Assembly (NCBI RefSeq): GCF_910591885.1
Contig: NW_025963625.1
Coordinates: 124,001-188,000 of the forward strand
Direction: 5' to 3'
Length of the DNA stretch: 64,000 bases
Source of the DNA: Bombus terrestris
Lineage: Eukaryota; Arthropoda; Insecta; Hymenoptera; Apidae
Shown here: positions 12,441-26,820 of the stretch, piece by piece
Layout: the number at the start of each line of letters is the position of its first letter
Numbering within the stretch: position 1 is the stretch's first letter
The notes under the pieces: model-generated
The model's database searches: none
Seen by the model: the letters and a program-made list of their open reading frames with translations, nothing else
What the model was told of the DNA's origin: nothing
Made by a program: the position numbers and the translations under genes

Positions 12441-15370
12441 CAACGTGGGACACCGTTGGACATCGTTGGACATCGTTGGACATCGTGGGACACCGTTGGA
12501 CATCGTTGGACATCGTTGGACACCGTTGGACACCGTTGGACAACGTGGGACATCGTGGGACAACGTGGGACAACGTGGGACAACGTGGGACAACGTGGGA
12601 CACCGTTGGACACCGTGGGACACCGTTGGACACCGTTGGACACCGTTGGACATCGTTGGACATCGTTGGACATCGTGGGACAACGTGGGACAACGTGGGA
12701 CATCGTGGGACAACGTGGGACAACGTGGGACACCGTTGGACATCGCTGGACACCGTTGGACATCGTTGGACACCGTGGGACAACGTGGGACAACGTGGGA
12801 CAACGTGGGAAACCATGGAACAACGTGGGACAACGTGGGACACCGTTGGACATCGTTGGACATCGTTGGACACCGTGGGACAACGTGGGACACCGTTGGA
12901 CATCGCTGGACACCGTTGGACATCGTTGGACACCGTGGGACAACGTGGGACAACGTGGGACATCGTGGGACAACGTGGGACAACGTGGGACAACGTGGGA
13001 CATCGTGGGACACCGTGGGACAACGTGGGACAACGTGGGACAACGTGGGACAACGTCGGACAACGTGGGACAACGTGGGACATCGTGGGACAACGTGGGA
13101 CAACGTGGGACAACGTGGGACAACGTGGGACAACGTGGGACACCGTTGGACACCGTGGGACACCGTTGGACACCGTTGGACATCGTTGGACACCGTGGGA
13201 CAACGTGGGACAACGTGGGAAAACGTGGGACAACGTGGGACACCGTTGGACATCGCTGGACACCGTTGGACATCGTTGGACACCGTGGGACAACGTGGGA
13301 CAACGTGGGACAACGTGGGACAACGTGGGACAACGTGGGACAACGTGGGACAACGTGGGACAACGTGGGAAAACGTGGGACAACGTGGGACACCGTTGGA
13401 CATCGCTGGACACCGTTGGACATCGTTGGACACCGTGGGACAACGTGGGACAACGTGGGACAACGTGGGACAACGTGGGACAACGTGGGACAACGTGGGA
13501 CATCGTGGGACACCGTGGGACAACGTGGGACAACGTGGGACAACGTGGGACAACGTCGGACAACGTGGGACAACGTGGGACATCGTGGGACAACGTGGGA
13601 CAACGTGGGACAACGTGGGACAACGTGGGACAACGTGGGACAACGTGGGACAACGTGGGACAACGTGGGACAACGTGGGACAACGTGGGACAACGTGGGA
13701 CAACGTGGGACATCGTGGGACAACGTGGGACACCGTTGGACACCGTTGGACACCGTTGGACACCGTTGGACATCGTTGGACACCGTGGGACAACGTGGGA
13801 CAACGTGGGACAACGTGGGAAACCATGGAACAACGTGGGACAACGTGGGACACCGTTGGACATCGTTGGACAACGTGGGACAACGTGGGACAACGTGGGA
13901 CAACGTGGGACAACGTGGGACAACGTGGGACAACGTGGGACACCGTGGGACACCGTGGGACACCGTTGGACATCGTTGGACACCGTGGGACACCGTGGGA
14001 CAGCGTGGGACAACGTGGGACAACGTGGGACAACGTGGGACAACGTGGGAAACCATGGAACAACGTGGGACAACGTGGGACACCGGTGGACATCGTTGGA
14101 CAACGTGGGACAACGTGGGACAACGTGGGACAACGTGGGACAACGTGGGACAACGTGGGACACCGTGGGACACCGTGGGACACCGTTGGACACCGTTGGA
14201 CACCGTTGGACACCGTGGGACAACGTGGGAAAACGTGGGACAACGTGGGACAACGTGGGACAACGTGGGACAACGTGGGACAACGTGGGACAACGTGGGA
14301 CAACGTGGGACAACGTGGGACAACGTGGGACACCGTTGGACAACGTGGGACACCGTTGGACATCGTTGGACACCGTGGGACAACGTGGGACAACGTGGGA
14401 CAACGTGGGACAACGTGGGACAACGTGGGACAACGTGGGACAACGTGGGACACCGTTGGACAACGTGGGACACCGTTGGACATCGTTGGACACCGTGGGA
14501 CAACGTGGGACAACGTGGGACCACGTGGGACAACGTGGGACAACGTGGGACAACGTGGGACAACGTGGGACAACGTGGGACAACGTGGGACAACGTGGGA
14601 CAACGTGGGACAACGTGGGACAACGTGGGACAACGTGGGACAACGTGGGAAACCGTTGGACATCGCTGGACACCGTTGGACATCGTTGGACACCGTGGGA
14701 CAACGTGGGACAACGTGGGACAACGTGGGACAACGTGGGACATCGTCGGACAACGTGGGACAACGTGGGACAACGTGGGACAACGTGGGACACCGTTGGA
14801 CAACGTGGGACACCGTTGGACATCGTTGGACACCGTGGGACAACGTGGGACAACGTGGGACCACGTGGGACAACGTGGGACAACGTGGGACAACGTGGGA
14901 CAACGTGGGACAACGTGGGACAACGTGGGACAACGTGGGACATCGTGGGACAACGTGGGACAACGTGGGACAACGTGGGACAACGTGGGACAACGTGGGA
15001 CACCGTTGGACATCGTTGGAAACCGTGGGACACCGTGGGACAACGTGGGACAACGTGGGACAACGTGGGACAACGTGGGACAACGTGGGAAACCATGGAA
15101 CAACGTGGGACAACGTGGGACACCGTTGGACATCGTTGGACAACGTGGGACAACGTGGGACAACGTGGGACAACGTGGGACAACGTGGGAAAACGTGGGA
15201 CAACGTGGGACACCGTTGGACATCGCTGGACACCGTTGGACATCGTTGGACACCGTGGGACAACGTGGGACAACGTGGGACAACGTGGGACAACGTGGGA
15301 CAACGTGGGACAACGTGGGACAACGTGGGACAACGTGGGACAACGTGGGACAACGTGGGACATCGTGGGA
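12441..15370. repeat. About 2,930-bp higher-order repeat, copy 1
   Basis: K units at 12,811, 13,821, 14,051 and 15,091 recur at 15,741, 16,751, 16,981 and 18,031, offsets of 2,930, 2,930, 2,930 and 2,940. The E-box units at 14,521 and 14,861 recur at 17,451 and 17,801. The block opens with cT, tT, tT, tG clusters. It contains a characteristic close pair of K units 230 bp apart. The left edge is set where alignment to 15,371 fails on the upstream side. Confidence 0.85.
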
Positions 15371-18310
15371 CAACGTGGGACACCGTTGGACATCGTTGGA
15401 CATCGTTGGACATCGTGGGACACCGTTGGACATCGTTGGACATCGTTGGACACCGTTGGACACCGTTGGACAACGTGGGACATCGTGGGACAACGTGGGA
15501 CAACGTGGGACAACGTGGGACAACGTGGGACACCGTTGGACACCGTGGGACACCGTTGGACACCGTTGGACACCGTTGGACATCGTTGGACATCGTTGGA
15601 CATCGTGGGACAACGTGGGACAACGTGGGACATCGTGGGACAACGTGGGACAACGTGGGACACCGTTGGACATCGCTGGACACCGTTGGACATCGTTGGA
15701 CACCGTGGGACAACGTGGGACAACGTGGGACAACGTGGGAAACCATGGAACAACGTGGGACAACGTGGGACACCGTTGGACATCGTTGGACATCGTTGGA
15801 CACCGTGGGACAACGTGGGACACCGTTGGACATCGCTGGACACCGTTGGACATCGTTGGACACCGTGGGACAACGTGGGACAACGTGGGACATCGTGGGA
15901 CAACGTGGGACAACGTGGGACAACGTGGGACATCGTGGGACACCGTGGGACAACGTGGGACAACGTGGGACAACGTGGGACAACGTCGGACAACGTGGGA
16001 CAACGTGGGACATCGTGGGACAACGTGGGACAACGTGGGACAACGTGGGACAACGTGGGACAACGTGGGACACCGTTGGACACCGTGGGACACCGTTGGA
16101 CACCGTTGGACAACGTTGGACACCGTGGGACAACGTGGGACAACGTGGGAAAACGTGGGACAACGTGGGACACCGTTGGACATCGCTGGACACCGTTGGA
16201 CATCGTTGGACACCGTGGGACAACGTGGGACAACGTGGGACAACGTGGGACAACGTGGGACAACGTGGGACAACGTGGGACAACGTGGGACAACGTGGGA
16301 AAACGTGGGACAACGTGGGACACCGTTGGACATCGCAGGACACCGTTGGACATCGTTGGACACCGTGGGACAACGTGGGACAACGTGGGACATCGTGGGA
16401 CAACGTGGGACAACGTGGGACAACGTGGGACATCGTGGGACACCGTGGGACAACGTGGGACAACGTGGGACAACGTGGGACAACGTCGGACAACGTGGGA
16501 CAACGTGGGACATCGTGGGACAACGTGGGACAACGTGGGACAACGTGGGACAACGTGGGACAACGTGGGACAACGTGGGACAACGTGGGACAACGTGGGA
16601 CAACGTGGGACAACGTGGGACAACGTGGGACAACGTGGGACATCGTGGGACACCGTGGGACACCGTTGGACACCGTTGGACACCGTTGGACACCGTTGGA
16701 CATCGTTGGACACCGTGGGACAACGTGGGACAACGTGGGACAACGTGGGAAACCATGGAACAACGTGGGACAACGTGGGACACCGTTGGACATCGTTGGA
16801 CAACGTGGGACAACGTGGGACAACGTGGGACAACGTGGGACAACGTGGGACAACGTGGGACAACGTGGGACACCGTTGGACACCGTGGGACACCGTTGGA
16901 CATCGTTGGACACCGTGGGACACCGTGGGACAACGTGGGACAACGTGGGACAACGTGGGACAACGTGGGACAACGTGGGAAACCATGGAACAACGTGGGA
17001 CAACGTGGGACACCGGTGGACATCGTTGGACACCGTGGGACAACGTGGGACAACGTGGGACAACGTGGGACAACGTGGGACAACGTGGGACACCGTTGGA
17101 CACCGTGGGACACCGTTGGACACCGTTGGACATCGTTGGACACCGTGGGACAACGTGGGAAAACGTGGGACAACGTGGGACAACGTGGGACAACGTGGGA
17201 CAACGTGGGACAACGTGGGACAACGTGGGACAACGTGGGACAACGTGGGACAACGTGGGACACCGTTGGACAACGTGGGACACCGTTGGACATCGTTGGA
17301 CACCGTGGGACAACGTGGGACAACGTGGGACAACGTGGGACAACGTGGGACAACGTGGGACAACGTGGGACAACGTGGGACACCGTTGGACAACGTGGGA
17401 CACCGTTGGACATCGTTGGACATCGTGGGACAACGTGGGACAACGTGGGACCACGTGGGACAACGTGGGACAACGTGGGACAACGTGGGACAACGTGGGA
17501 CAACGTGGGACAACGTGGGACAACGTGGGACAACGTGGGACAACGTGGGACAACGTGGGACAACGTGGGACAACGTGGGACAACGTGGGACACCGTTGGA
17601 CATCGCTGGACACCGTTGGACATCGTTGGACACCGTGGGACAACGTGGGACAACGTGGGACAACGTGGGACAACGTGGGACATCGTCGGACAACGTGGGA
17701 CAACGTGGGACAACGTGGGACAACGTGGGACACCGTTGGACAACGTGGGACACCGTTGGACATCGTTGGACACCGTGGGACAACGTGGGACAACGTGGGA
17801 CCACGTGGGACAACGTGGGACAACGTGGGACAACGTGGGACAACGTGGGACAACGTGGGACAACGTGGGACAACGTGGGACATCGTGGGACAACGTGGGA
17901 CAACGTGGGACAACGTGGGACAACGTGGGACAACGTGGGACACCGTTGGACATCGTTGGAAACCGTGGGACACCGTGGGACAACGTGGGACAACGTGGGA
18001 CAACGTGGGACAACGTGGGACAACGTGGGAAACCATGGAACAACGTGGGACAACGTGGGACACCGTTGGACATCGTTGGACAACGTGGGACAACGTGGGA
18101 CAACGTGGGACAACGTGGGACAACGTGGGAAAACGTGGGACAACGTGGGACACCGTTGGACATCGCTGGACACCGTTGGACATCGTTGGACACCGTGGGA
18201 CAACGTGGGACAACGTGGGACAACGTGGGACAACGTGGGACAACGTGGGACAACGTGGGACAACGTGGGACAACGTGGGACAACGTGGGACAACGTGGGA
18301 CATCGTGGGA
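15371..18310. repeat. About 2,930-bp higher-order repeat, copy 2
   Basis: Direct tandem copy of the preceding block, longer by about one unit, gained before 18,031. Differences include caacgttgga at 16,111 for a tT, catcgcagga at 16,331 for catcgctgga, and a tG at 17,421 where copy 1 has cG. Reverse-strand and plus-strand reading both stay open through it, as in the rest of the array. Confidence 0.85.
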
Positions 18311-18970
18311 CAACGTGGGACAACGTGGGACAACGTGGGACAACGTGGGACATCGTTGGACACCGTTGGACACCGTGGGACAACGTGGGACAACGTCGGA
18401 CAACGTGGGACAACGTGGGACAACGTGGGACAACGTGGGACAACGTGGGACAACGTGGGACAACGTGGGACAACGTGGGACACCGTTGGACACCGTGGGA
18501 CACCGTTGGACACCGTTGGACATCGTTGGACACCGTGGGACAACGTGGGACAACGTGGGACAACGTGGGACAACGTGGGACAACGTGGGACAACGTGGGA
18601 CAACGTGGGACAACGTGGGACAACGTGGGACAACGTGGGACACCGTTGGACAACGTGGGACACCGTTGGACATCGTTGGACACCGTGGGACAACGTGGGA
18701 CAACGTGGGACAACGTGGGACAACGTGGGACAACGTGGGACACCGTTGGACATCGTTGGACATCGTTGGACATCGTGGGACACCGTTGGACATCGTTGGA
18801 CATCGTTGGACACCGTTGGACACCGTTGGACAACGTGGGACATCGTGGGACAACGTGGGACAACGTGGGACAACGTGGGACAACGTGGGACACCGTTGGA
18901 CACCGTGGGACACCGTTGGACACCGTTGGACACCGTTGGACATCGTTGGACATCGTTGGACATCGTGGGA
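18311..18970. repeat. End of the left family; truncated third copy start
   Basis: The first part follows the 950-bp subrepeat (offset 6,310, then 6,290, from 11,991-12,440). From 18,741 it repeats the opening of the 2,930-bp unit (12,451 onward, offset 6,290) up to the tG unit at 18,961. The next unit is cT where copy 1 has aG, and the homology ends. Downstream, left-domain marker units no longer occur. Confidence 0.75.
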
Positions 18971-19180
18971 CACCGTTGGACATCGTTGGACATCGTTGGA
19001 CACCGTTGGACATCGTTGGACACCGTTGGACATCGTTGGACATCGTTGGACATCGTGGGACACCGTTGGACATCGTTGGACATCGTTGGACACCGTTGGA
19101 CATCGTTGGACATCGTTGGACATCGTTGGACACCGTTGGACACCGTTGGACACCGTTGGACATCGTTGGACACCGTGGGA
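18971..19180. repeat. Junction block of two-G units between families
   Basis: Nearly all units here are cT or tT (ending gttgga), with a single tG at 19,051, ending in cG at 19,171. Similar clusters occur at 2,691-2,870 and 6,411-6,590. The longer segment around it (about 18,891-19,300) is copied at 20,591-21,000 with an offset of 1,700; the cG at 19,171 is caccgcggga at 20,871. The block separates the left marker set from the right one. Confidence 0.75.
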
Positions 19181-20590
19181 CAACGTGGGACAACGTGGGA
19201 CAACGTGGGACAACGTGGGACAACGTGGGACAACGTGGGACATCGTGGGACAACGTGGGACAACGTGGGACAACGTGGGACAACGTGGGACAACGTGGGA
19301 CACCGTTGGACAACGTGGGACAACGTGGGACAACGTGGGACAACGTGGGACAACGTGGGACACCGTTGGACATCGTTGGACATCGTTGGACATCGTTGGA
19401 CACCGTTGGACACCGTTGGACACCGTTGGACACCGTTGGACACCGTTGGACATCGGTGGACATCGTGGGACACCGTTGGACAACGTGGGACAACGTGGGA
19501 CAACGTGGGACAACGTGGGACACCGTTGGACACCGTGGGACACCGTTGGACAACGTGGGACAACGTGGGACAACGTGGGACAACGTGGGACAACGTGGGA
19601 CACCGTTGGACACCGTGGGACACCGTTGGACACCGTTGGACATCGTTGGACACCGTGGGACAACGTGGGACAACGTGGGACAACGTGGGACAACGTGGGA
19701 CACCGTTGGACATCGATGGACACCGTTGGACATCGTTGGACACCGTGGGACACCGTTGGACACCGTGGGACAACGTGGGACAACGTGGGACAACGTGGGA
19801 CAACGTGGGACAACGTGGGACAACGTGGGACAACGTGGGACAACGTGGGACAACGTGGGACAACGTGGGACACCGTTGGACACCGTTGGACATCGTTGGA
19901 CACCGTTGGACACCGTGGGACAACGTGGGACAACGTGGGACAACGTGGGACAACGTGGGACAACGTGGGACAACGTGGGACAACGTGGGACAACGTAGGA
20001 CAACGTGGGACAACGTGGGACACCGTTGGACATCGTTGGACATCGTGGGACAACGTGGGACAACGTGGGACAACGTGGGACAACGTGGGACAACGTGGGA
20101 CAACGTGGGACACCGTTGGACATCGTTGGACAACGTTGGACATCGTTGGACACCGTGGGACACCGTTGGACACCGTTGGACACCGTTGGACATCGGTGGA
20201 CATCGTGGGACACCGTTGGACACCGTTGGACACCGTTGGACACATTTGGACACCGTGGGACAACGTGGGACAACGTGGGACAACGTGGGACAACGTGGGA
20301 CAACGTGGGACAACGTGGGACAACGTGGGACAACGTGGGACAACGTGGGACAACGTGGGACAACGTGGGACAACGTGGGACAACGTGGGACAACGTGGGA
20401 CAACGTGGGACAACGTGGGACACCGTTGGACACCGTGGGACAACGTGGGACAACGTGGGACAACGTGGGACAACGTGGGACAACGTGGGACAACGTGGGA
20501 CATCGTTGGACACCGTTGGACACCGTGGGACAACGTGGGACAACGTGGGACAACGTGGGACAACGTGGGACAACGTGGGACAACGTGGGA

Positions 20591-21000
20591 CACCGTTGGA
20601 CACCGTGGGACACCGTTGGACACCGTTGGACACCGTTGGACATCGTTGGACATCGTTGGACATCGTGGGACACCGTTGGACATCGTTGGACATCGTTGGA
20701 CACCGTTGGACATCGTTGGACACCGTTGGACATCGTTGGACATCGTTGGACATCGTGGGACACCGTTGGACATCGTTGGACATCGTTGGACACCGTTGGA
20801 CATCGTTGGACATCGTTGGACATCGTTGGACACCGTTGGACACCGTTGGACACCGTTGGACATCGTTGGACACCGCGGGACAACGTGGGACAACGTGGGA
20901 CAACGTGGGACAACGTGGGACAACGTGGGACAACGTGGGACATCGTGGGACAACGTGGGACAACGTGGGACAACGTGGGACAACGTGGGACAACGTGGGA
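20591..21000. repeat. 410-bp copy of the 18,891-19,300 segment
   Basis: Unit order matches at a constant offset of 1,700 bp, including the tG at 20,661 and 20,751, the long tT/cT tract, the cG-class unit at 20,871 (here caccgcggga) and tG at 20,941. This places junction-type sequence a second time inside the right domain. Confidence 0.8.
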
Positions 21001-24000
21001 CACCGTTGGACAACGTGGGACACCGTTGGACACCGTTGGACATCGTTGGACACCGTTGGACACCGTGGGACAACGTGGGACAACGTGGGACAACGTGGGA
21101 CAACGTGGGACAACGTGGGACAACGTGGGACAACGTGGGACACCGTTGGACATCGTTGGACACCGTTGGACATCGTTGGACACCGTGGGACAACGTGGGA
21201 CAACGTGGGACAACGTGGGAAACCATGGAACAACGTGGGACAACGTGGGACACCGTTGGACATCGTTGGACAACGTGGGACAACGTGGGACAACGTGGGA
21301 CAACGTGGGACACCGTTGGACACCGTGGGACAACGTGGGACAACGTGGGACAACGTGGGACACCGTTGGACATCGTTGGACATCGTTGGACATCGTTGGA
21401 CACCGTTGGACACCGTTGGACACCGTTGGACACCGTTGGACACCGTTGGACATCGGTGGACATCGTGGGACACCGTTGGACAACGTGGGACAACGTGGGA
21501 CAACGTGGGACAACGTGGGACAACGTGGGACAACGTGGGACAACGTGGGACAACGTGGGACACCGTTGGACATCGTTGGACACCGTTGGACATCGTTGGA
21601 CACCGTGGGACAACGTGGGACAACGTGGGACAACGTGGGACAACGTGGGACAACGTGGGACAACGTGGGACATCGTGGGACAACGTGGGACAACGTGGGA
21701 CAACGTGGGACACCGTTGGACACCGTGGGACACCGTTGGACAACGTGGGACAACGTGGGACAACGTGGGACAACGTGGGACAACGTAGGACACCGTTGGA
21801 CACCGTGGGACACCGTTGGACACCGTTGGACATCGTTGGACACCGTGGGACAACGTGGGACAACGTGGGACAACGTGGGACAACGTGGGACACCGTTGGA
21901 CATCGTTGGACACCGTTGGACATCGTTGGACACCGTGGGACACCGTTGGACACCGTTGGACACCGTTGGACATCGGTGGACATCGTGGGACACCGTTGGA
22001 CACCGTTGGACATCGTTGGACACCGTTGGACACCGTGGGACAACTTGGGACAACGTGGGACAACGTGGGACACCGTTGGACACCGTGGGACACCGTTGGA
22101 CACCGTTGGACATCGTTGGACACCGTGGGACAACGTGGGACAACGTGGGAAACCATGGAACAACGTGGGACAACGTGGGACACCGTTGGACACCGTTGGA
22201 CATCGTTGGACACCGTTGGACACCGTGGGACAACGTGGGACAACGTGGGACAACGTGGGACAACGTGGGACAACGTAGGACAACGTGGGACAACGTGGGA
22301 CACCGTTGGACACCGTTGGACAACGTGGGACATCGTGGGACAACGTGGGACAACGTGGGACAACGTGGGACAACGTGGGACACCGTTGGACACCGTGGGA
22401 CACCGTTGGACACCGTTGGACACCGTGGGACACCGTTGGACACCGTTGGACATCGTTGGACACCGTTGGACACCGTTGGACACCGTTGGACACCGTGGGA
22501 CAACGTGGGACAACGTGGGACAACGTGGGACAACGTGGGACAACGTGGGACAACGTGGGACAACGTGGGACAACGTGGGACAACGTGGGACAACGTGGGA
22601 CACCGTGGGACATCGTTGGACACCGTTGGACATCGTTGGACACCGTGGGACAACGTGGGACAACGTGGGACACCGTTGGACACCGTGGGACACCGTTGGA
22701 CAACGTCGGACAACGTGGGACAACGTGGGACAACGTGGGACAACGTGGGACAACGTGGGACAACGTGGGACAACGTGGGACAACGTGGGACAACGTGGGA
22801 CAACGTGGGACAACGTGGGACACCGTTGGGCATCGTTGGACACCGTGGGACAACGTGGGACAACGTGGGACAACGTGGGACAACGTGGGACAACGTGGGA
22901 CACCGTTGGACATCGTTGGACATCGTTGGACATCGTGGGACACCGTTGGACATCGTTGGACATCGTTGGACACCGTTGGACACCGTTGGACACCGTGGGA
23001 CAACGTGGGACAACGTGGGACAACGTGGGACAACGTGGGACAACGTGGGACAACGTGGGACAACGTGGGACAACGTGGGACAACGTGGGACAACGTGGGA
23101 CAACGTGGGACAACGTGGGACAACGTGGTACAACGTGGGACAACGTGGGACAACGTGGGACAACGTGGGACACCGTTGGACAACGTGGGACACCGTTGGA
23201 CATCGTTGGACACCGTGGGACAACGTGGGACAACGTGGGACAACGTGGGACAACGTGGGACAACGTGGGACACCGTTGGACATCGTTGGACACCGTTGGA
23301 CATCGTTGGACACCGTGGGACACCGTTGGACACAGTTGGACACCGTTGGACATCGGTGGACATCGTGGGACACCGTTGGACACCGTTGGACACCGTTGGA
23401 CACATTTGGACACCGTGGGACAACGTGGGACAACGTGGGACAACGTGGGACAACGTCGGACAACGTGGGACAACGTGGGACAACGTGGGACAACGTGGGA
23501 CAACGTGGGACAACGTGGGACAACGTGGGACAACGTGGGACAACGTGGGACAACGTGGGACAACGTGGGACAACGTGGGACAACGTGGGACAACGTGGGA
23601 CAACGTGGGACATCGTGGGACAACGTGGGACAACGTGGGACAACGTGGGACAACGTGGGACACCGTTGGACATCGTTGGACACCGTGGGACAACGTGGGA
23701 CAACGTGGGACAACGTGGGACACCGTTGGACACCGTTGGACATCGTTGGACATCGTTGGACATCGTGGGACACCGTTGGACATCGTTGGACACCGTTGGA
23801 CATCGTGGGACAACGTGGGACAACGTGGGACACCGTTGGACACCGTGGGACACCGTTGGACAACGTGGGACAACGTGGGACAACGTGGGACAACGTGGGA
23901 CAACGTGGGACAACGTGGGACAACGTGGGACAACGTGGGACAACGTGGGACACCGTTGGACATCGTTGGACACCGTTGGACATCGTTGGACACCGTGGGA

Positions 24001-26820
24001 CAACGTGGGACAACGTGGGACAACGTGGGAAACCATGGAACAACGTGGGAGAACGTGGGACACCGTTGGACATCGTTGGACAACGTGGGACAACGTGGGA
24101 CAACGTGGGACAACGTGGGACAACGTGGGACACCGTTGGACACCGTGGGACAACGTGGGACAACGTGGGACAACGTGGGACACCGTTGGACATCGTTGGA
24201 CATCGTTGGACATCGTTGGACACCGTTGGACACCGTTGGACACCGTTGGACACCGTTGGACACCGTTGGACATCGGTGGACATCGTGGGACACCGTTGGA
24301 CAACGTGGGACAACGTGGGACAACGTGGGACAACGTGGGACACCGTTGGACACCGTGGGACACCGTTGGACAACGTGGGACAACGTGGGACAACGTGGGA
24401 CAACGTGGGACAACGTGGGACACCGTTGGACACCGTGGGACACCGTTGGACACCGTTGGACATCGTTGGACACCGTGGGACAACGTGGGACAACGTGGGA
24501 CAACGTGGGACAACGTGGGACACCGTTGGACATCGTTGGACACCGTTGGACATCGTTGGACACCGTGGGACACCGTTGGACACCGTTGGACACCGTTGGA
24601 CATCGGTGGACATCGTGGGACACCGTTGGACACCGTTGGACATCGTTGGACACCGTTGGACACCGTGGGACAACTTGGGACAACGTGGGACAACGTGGGA
24701 CACCGTTGGACACCGTGGGACACCGTTGGACACCGTTGGACATCGTTGGACACCGTGGGACAACGTGGGACAACGTGGGACACCGTTGGACATCGTTGGA
24801 CACCGTGGGACAACGTGGGACAACGTGGGACAACGTGGGACAACGTGGGACAACGTGGGACAACGTGGGACAACGTGGGACAACGTGGGACAACGTGGGA
24901 CAACGTGGGACAACGTCGGACAACGTGGGACAACATGGGACAACGTGGGACAACGTGGGACAACGTGGGACAACGTGGGACAACGTGGGACATCGTGGGA
25001 CAACGTGGGACAACGTGGGACAACGTGGGACAACGTGGGACAACGTGGGACAACGTGGGACAACGTGGGACAACGTGGGACAACGTGGGACAACGTGGGA
25101 CAACGTGGGACAACGTGGGACAACGTGGGACAACGTGGGACAACGTGGGACAACGTGGGACAACGTGGGACAACGTGGGACAACGTGGGACAACCTGGGA
25201 CAACGTGGGACAACGTGGGACAACGTGGGACAACGTGGGACAACGTGGGACAACGTGGTACAACGTGGGACAACGTGGGACAACGTGGGACAACGTGGGA
25301 CACCGTTGGACAACGTGGGACACCGTTGGACATCGTTGGATACCGTGGGACAACGTGGGACAACGTGGGACAACGTGGGACACCGTTGGACACCGTTGGA
25401 CATCGTTGGACATCGTTGGACATCGTGGGACACCGTTGGACATCGTTGGACACCGTTGGACACCGTGGGACAACGTGGGACAACGTGGGACAACGTGGGA
25501 CACCGTTGGACATCGTTGGACACCGTGGGACAACGTGGGACAACGTGGGACAACGTGGGACAACGTGGGACAACGTGGGACAACGTGGGACAACGTGGGA
25601 CAACGTGGGACAACGTGGGACAACGTGGGACAACATGGGACAACGTGGGACAACGTGGGACAACGTGGGACAACGTGGGACAACGTGGGACATCGTGGGA
25701 CAACGTGGGACAACGTGGGACAACGTGGGACAACGTGGGACAACGTGGGACAACGTGGGACATCGTGGGACAACGTGGGACAACGTGGGACAACGTGGGA
25801 CAACGTGGGACACCGTTGGACAACGTGGGACACCGTTGGACATCGTTGGACACCGTGGGACAACGTGGGACAACGTGGGACAACGTGGGACAACGTGGGA
25901 CAACGTGGGACACCGTTGGACATCGTTGGACACCGTTGGACATCGTTGGACACCGTGGGACACCGTTGGACACCGTTGGACACCGTTGGACATCGGTGGA
26001 CATCGTGGGACACCGTTGGACACCGTTGGACACCGTTGGACACATTTGGACACCGTGGGACAACGTGGGACAACGTGGGACAACGTGGGACAACGTGGGA
26101 CATCGTGGGACAACGTGGGACAACGTGGGACACCGTTGGACATCGTTGGACACCGTGGGACAACGTGGGACAACGTGGGACAACATGGGACAACGTGGGA
26201 CAACGTGGGATACCGTTGGACACCGTGGGACACCGTTGGACAACGTGGGACAACGTGGGACAACGTGGGACAACGTGGGACAACGTGGGACAACGTGGGA
26301 CAACGTGGGACACCGTTGGACACCGTGGGACACCGTTGGACAACGTGGGACAACGTGGGACAACGTGGGACAACGTGGGACAACGTGGGACACCGTTGGA
26401 CACCGTGGGACACCGTTGGACACCGTTGGACATCGTTGGACACCGTGGGACAACGTGGGACAACGTGGGACAACGTGGGAAACCATGGAACAACGTGGGA
26501 CAACGTGGGACAACGTGGGACAACGTGGGACAACGTGGGACACCGTTGGACATCGTTGGACACCGTGGGACAACGTGGGACAACGTGGGACACCGTTGGA
26601 CACCGTTGGACATCGTTGGACATCGTTGGACACCGTTGGACACCGTTGGACACCGTTGGACACCGTGGGACAACGTGGGACAACGTGGGACAACGTGGGA
26701 CAACGTGGGACAACGTGGGACAACGTGGGACAACGTGGGACAACGTGGGACAACGTGGGACAACGTGGGACAACGTGGGACAACGTGGGACAACGTGGGA
26801 CAACGTGGGACATCGTGGGA

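Larger units (their letters stand above)
2071..17810. repeat. Seven ccacgtggga units (CACGTG palindrome)
   Basis: At 2071, 5511, 9231, 14521, 14861, 17451 and 17801 the second base is c, creating CCACGTGG with the canonical E-box/G-box core CACGTG. All seven lie in the left domain. Their spacing follows the 3,440-bp and 2,930-bp higher-order periods, so they descend from one or two mutations by segment copying. Binding by a bHLH or bZIP factor is possible from the motif alone, but nothing shows that they regulate anything. Confidence 0.85.
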
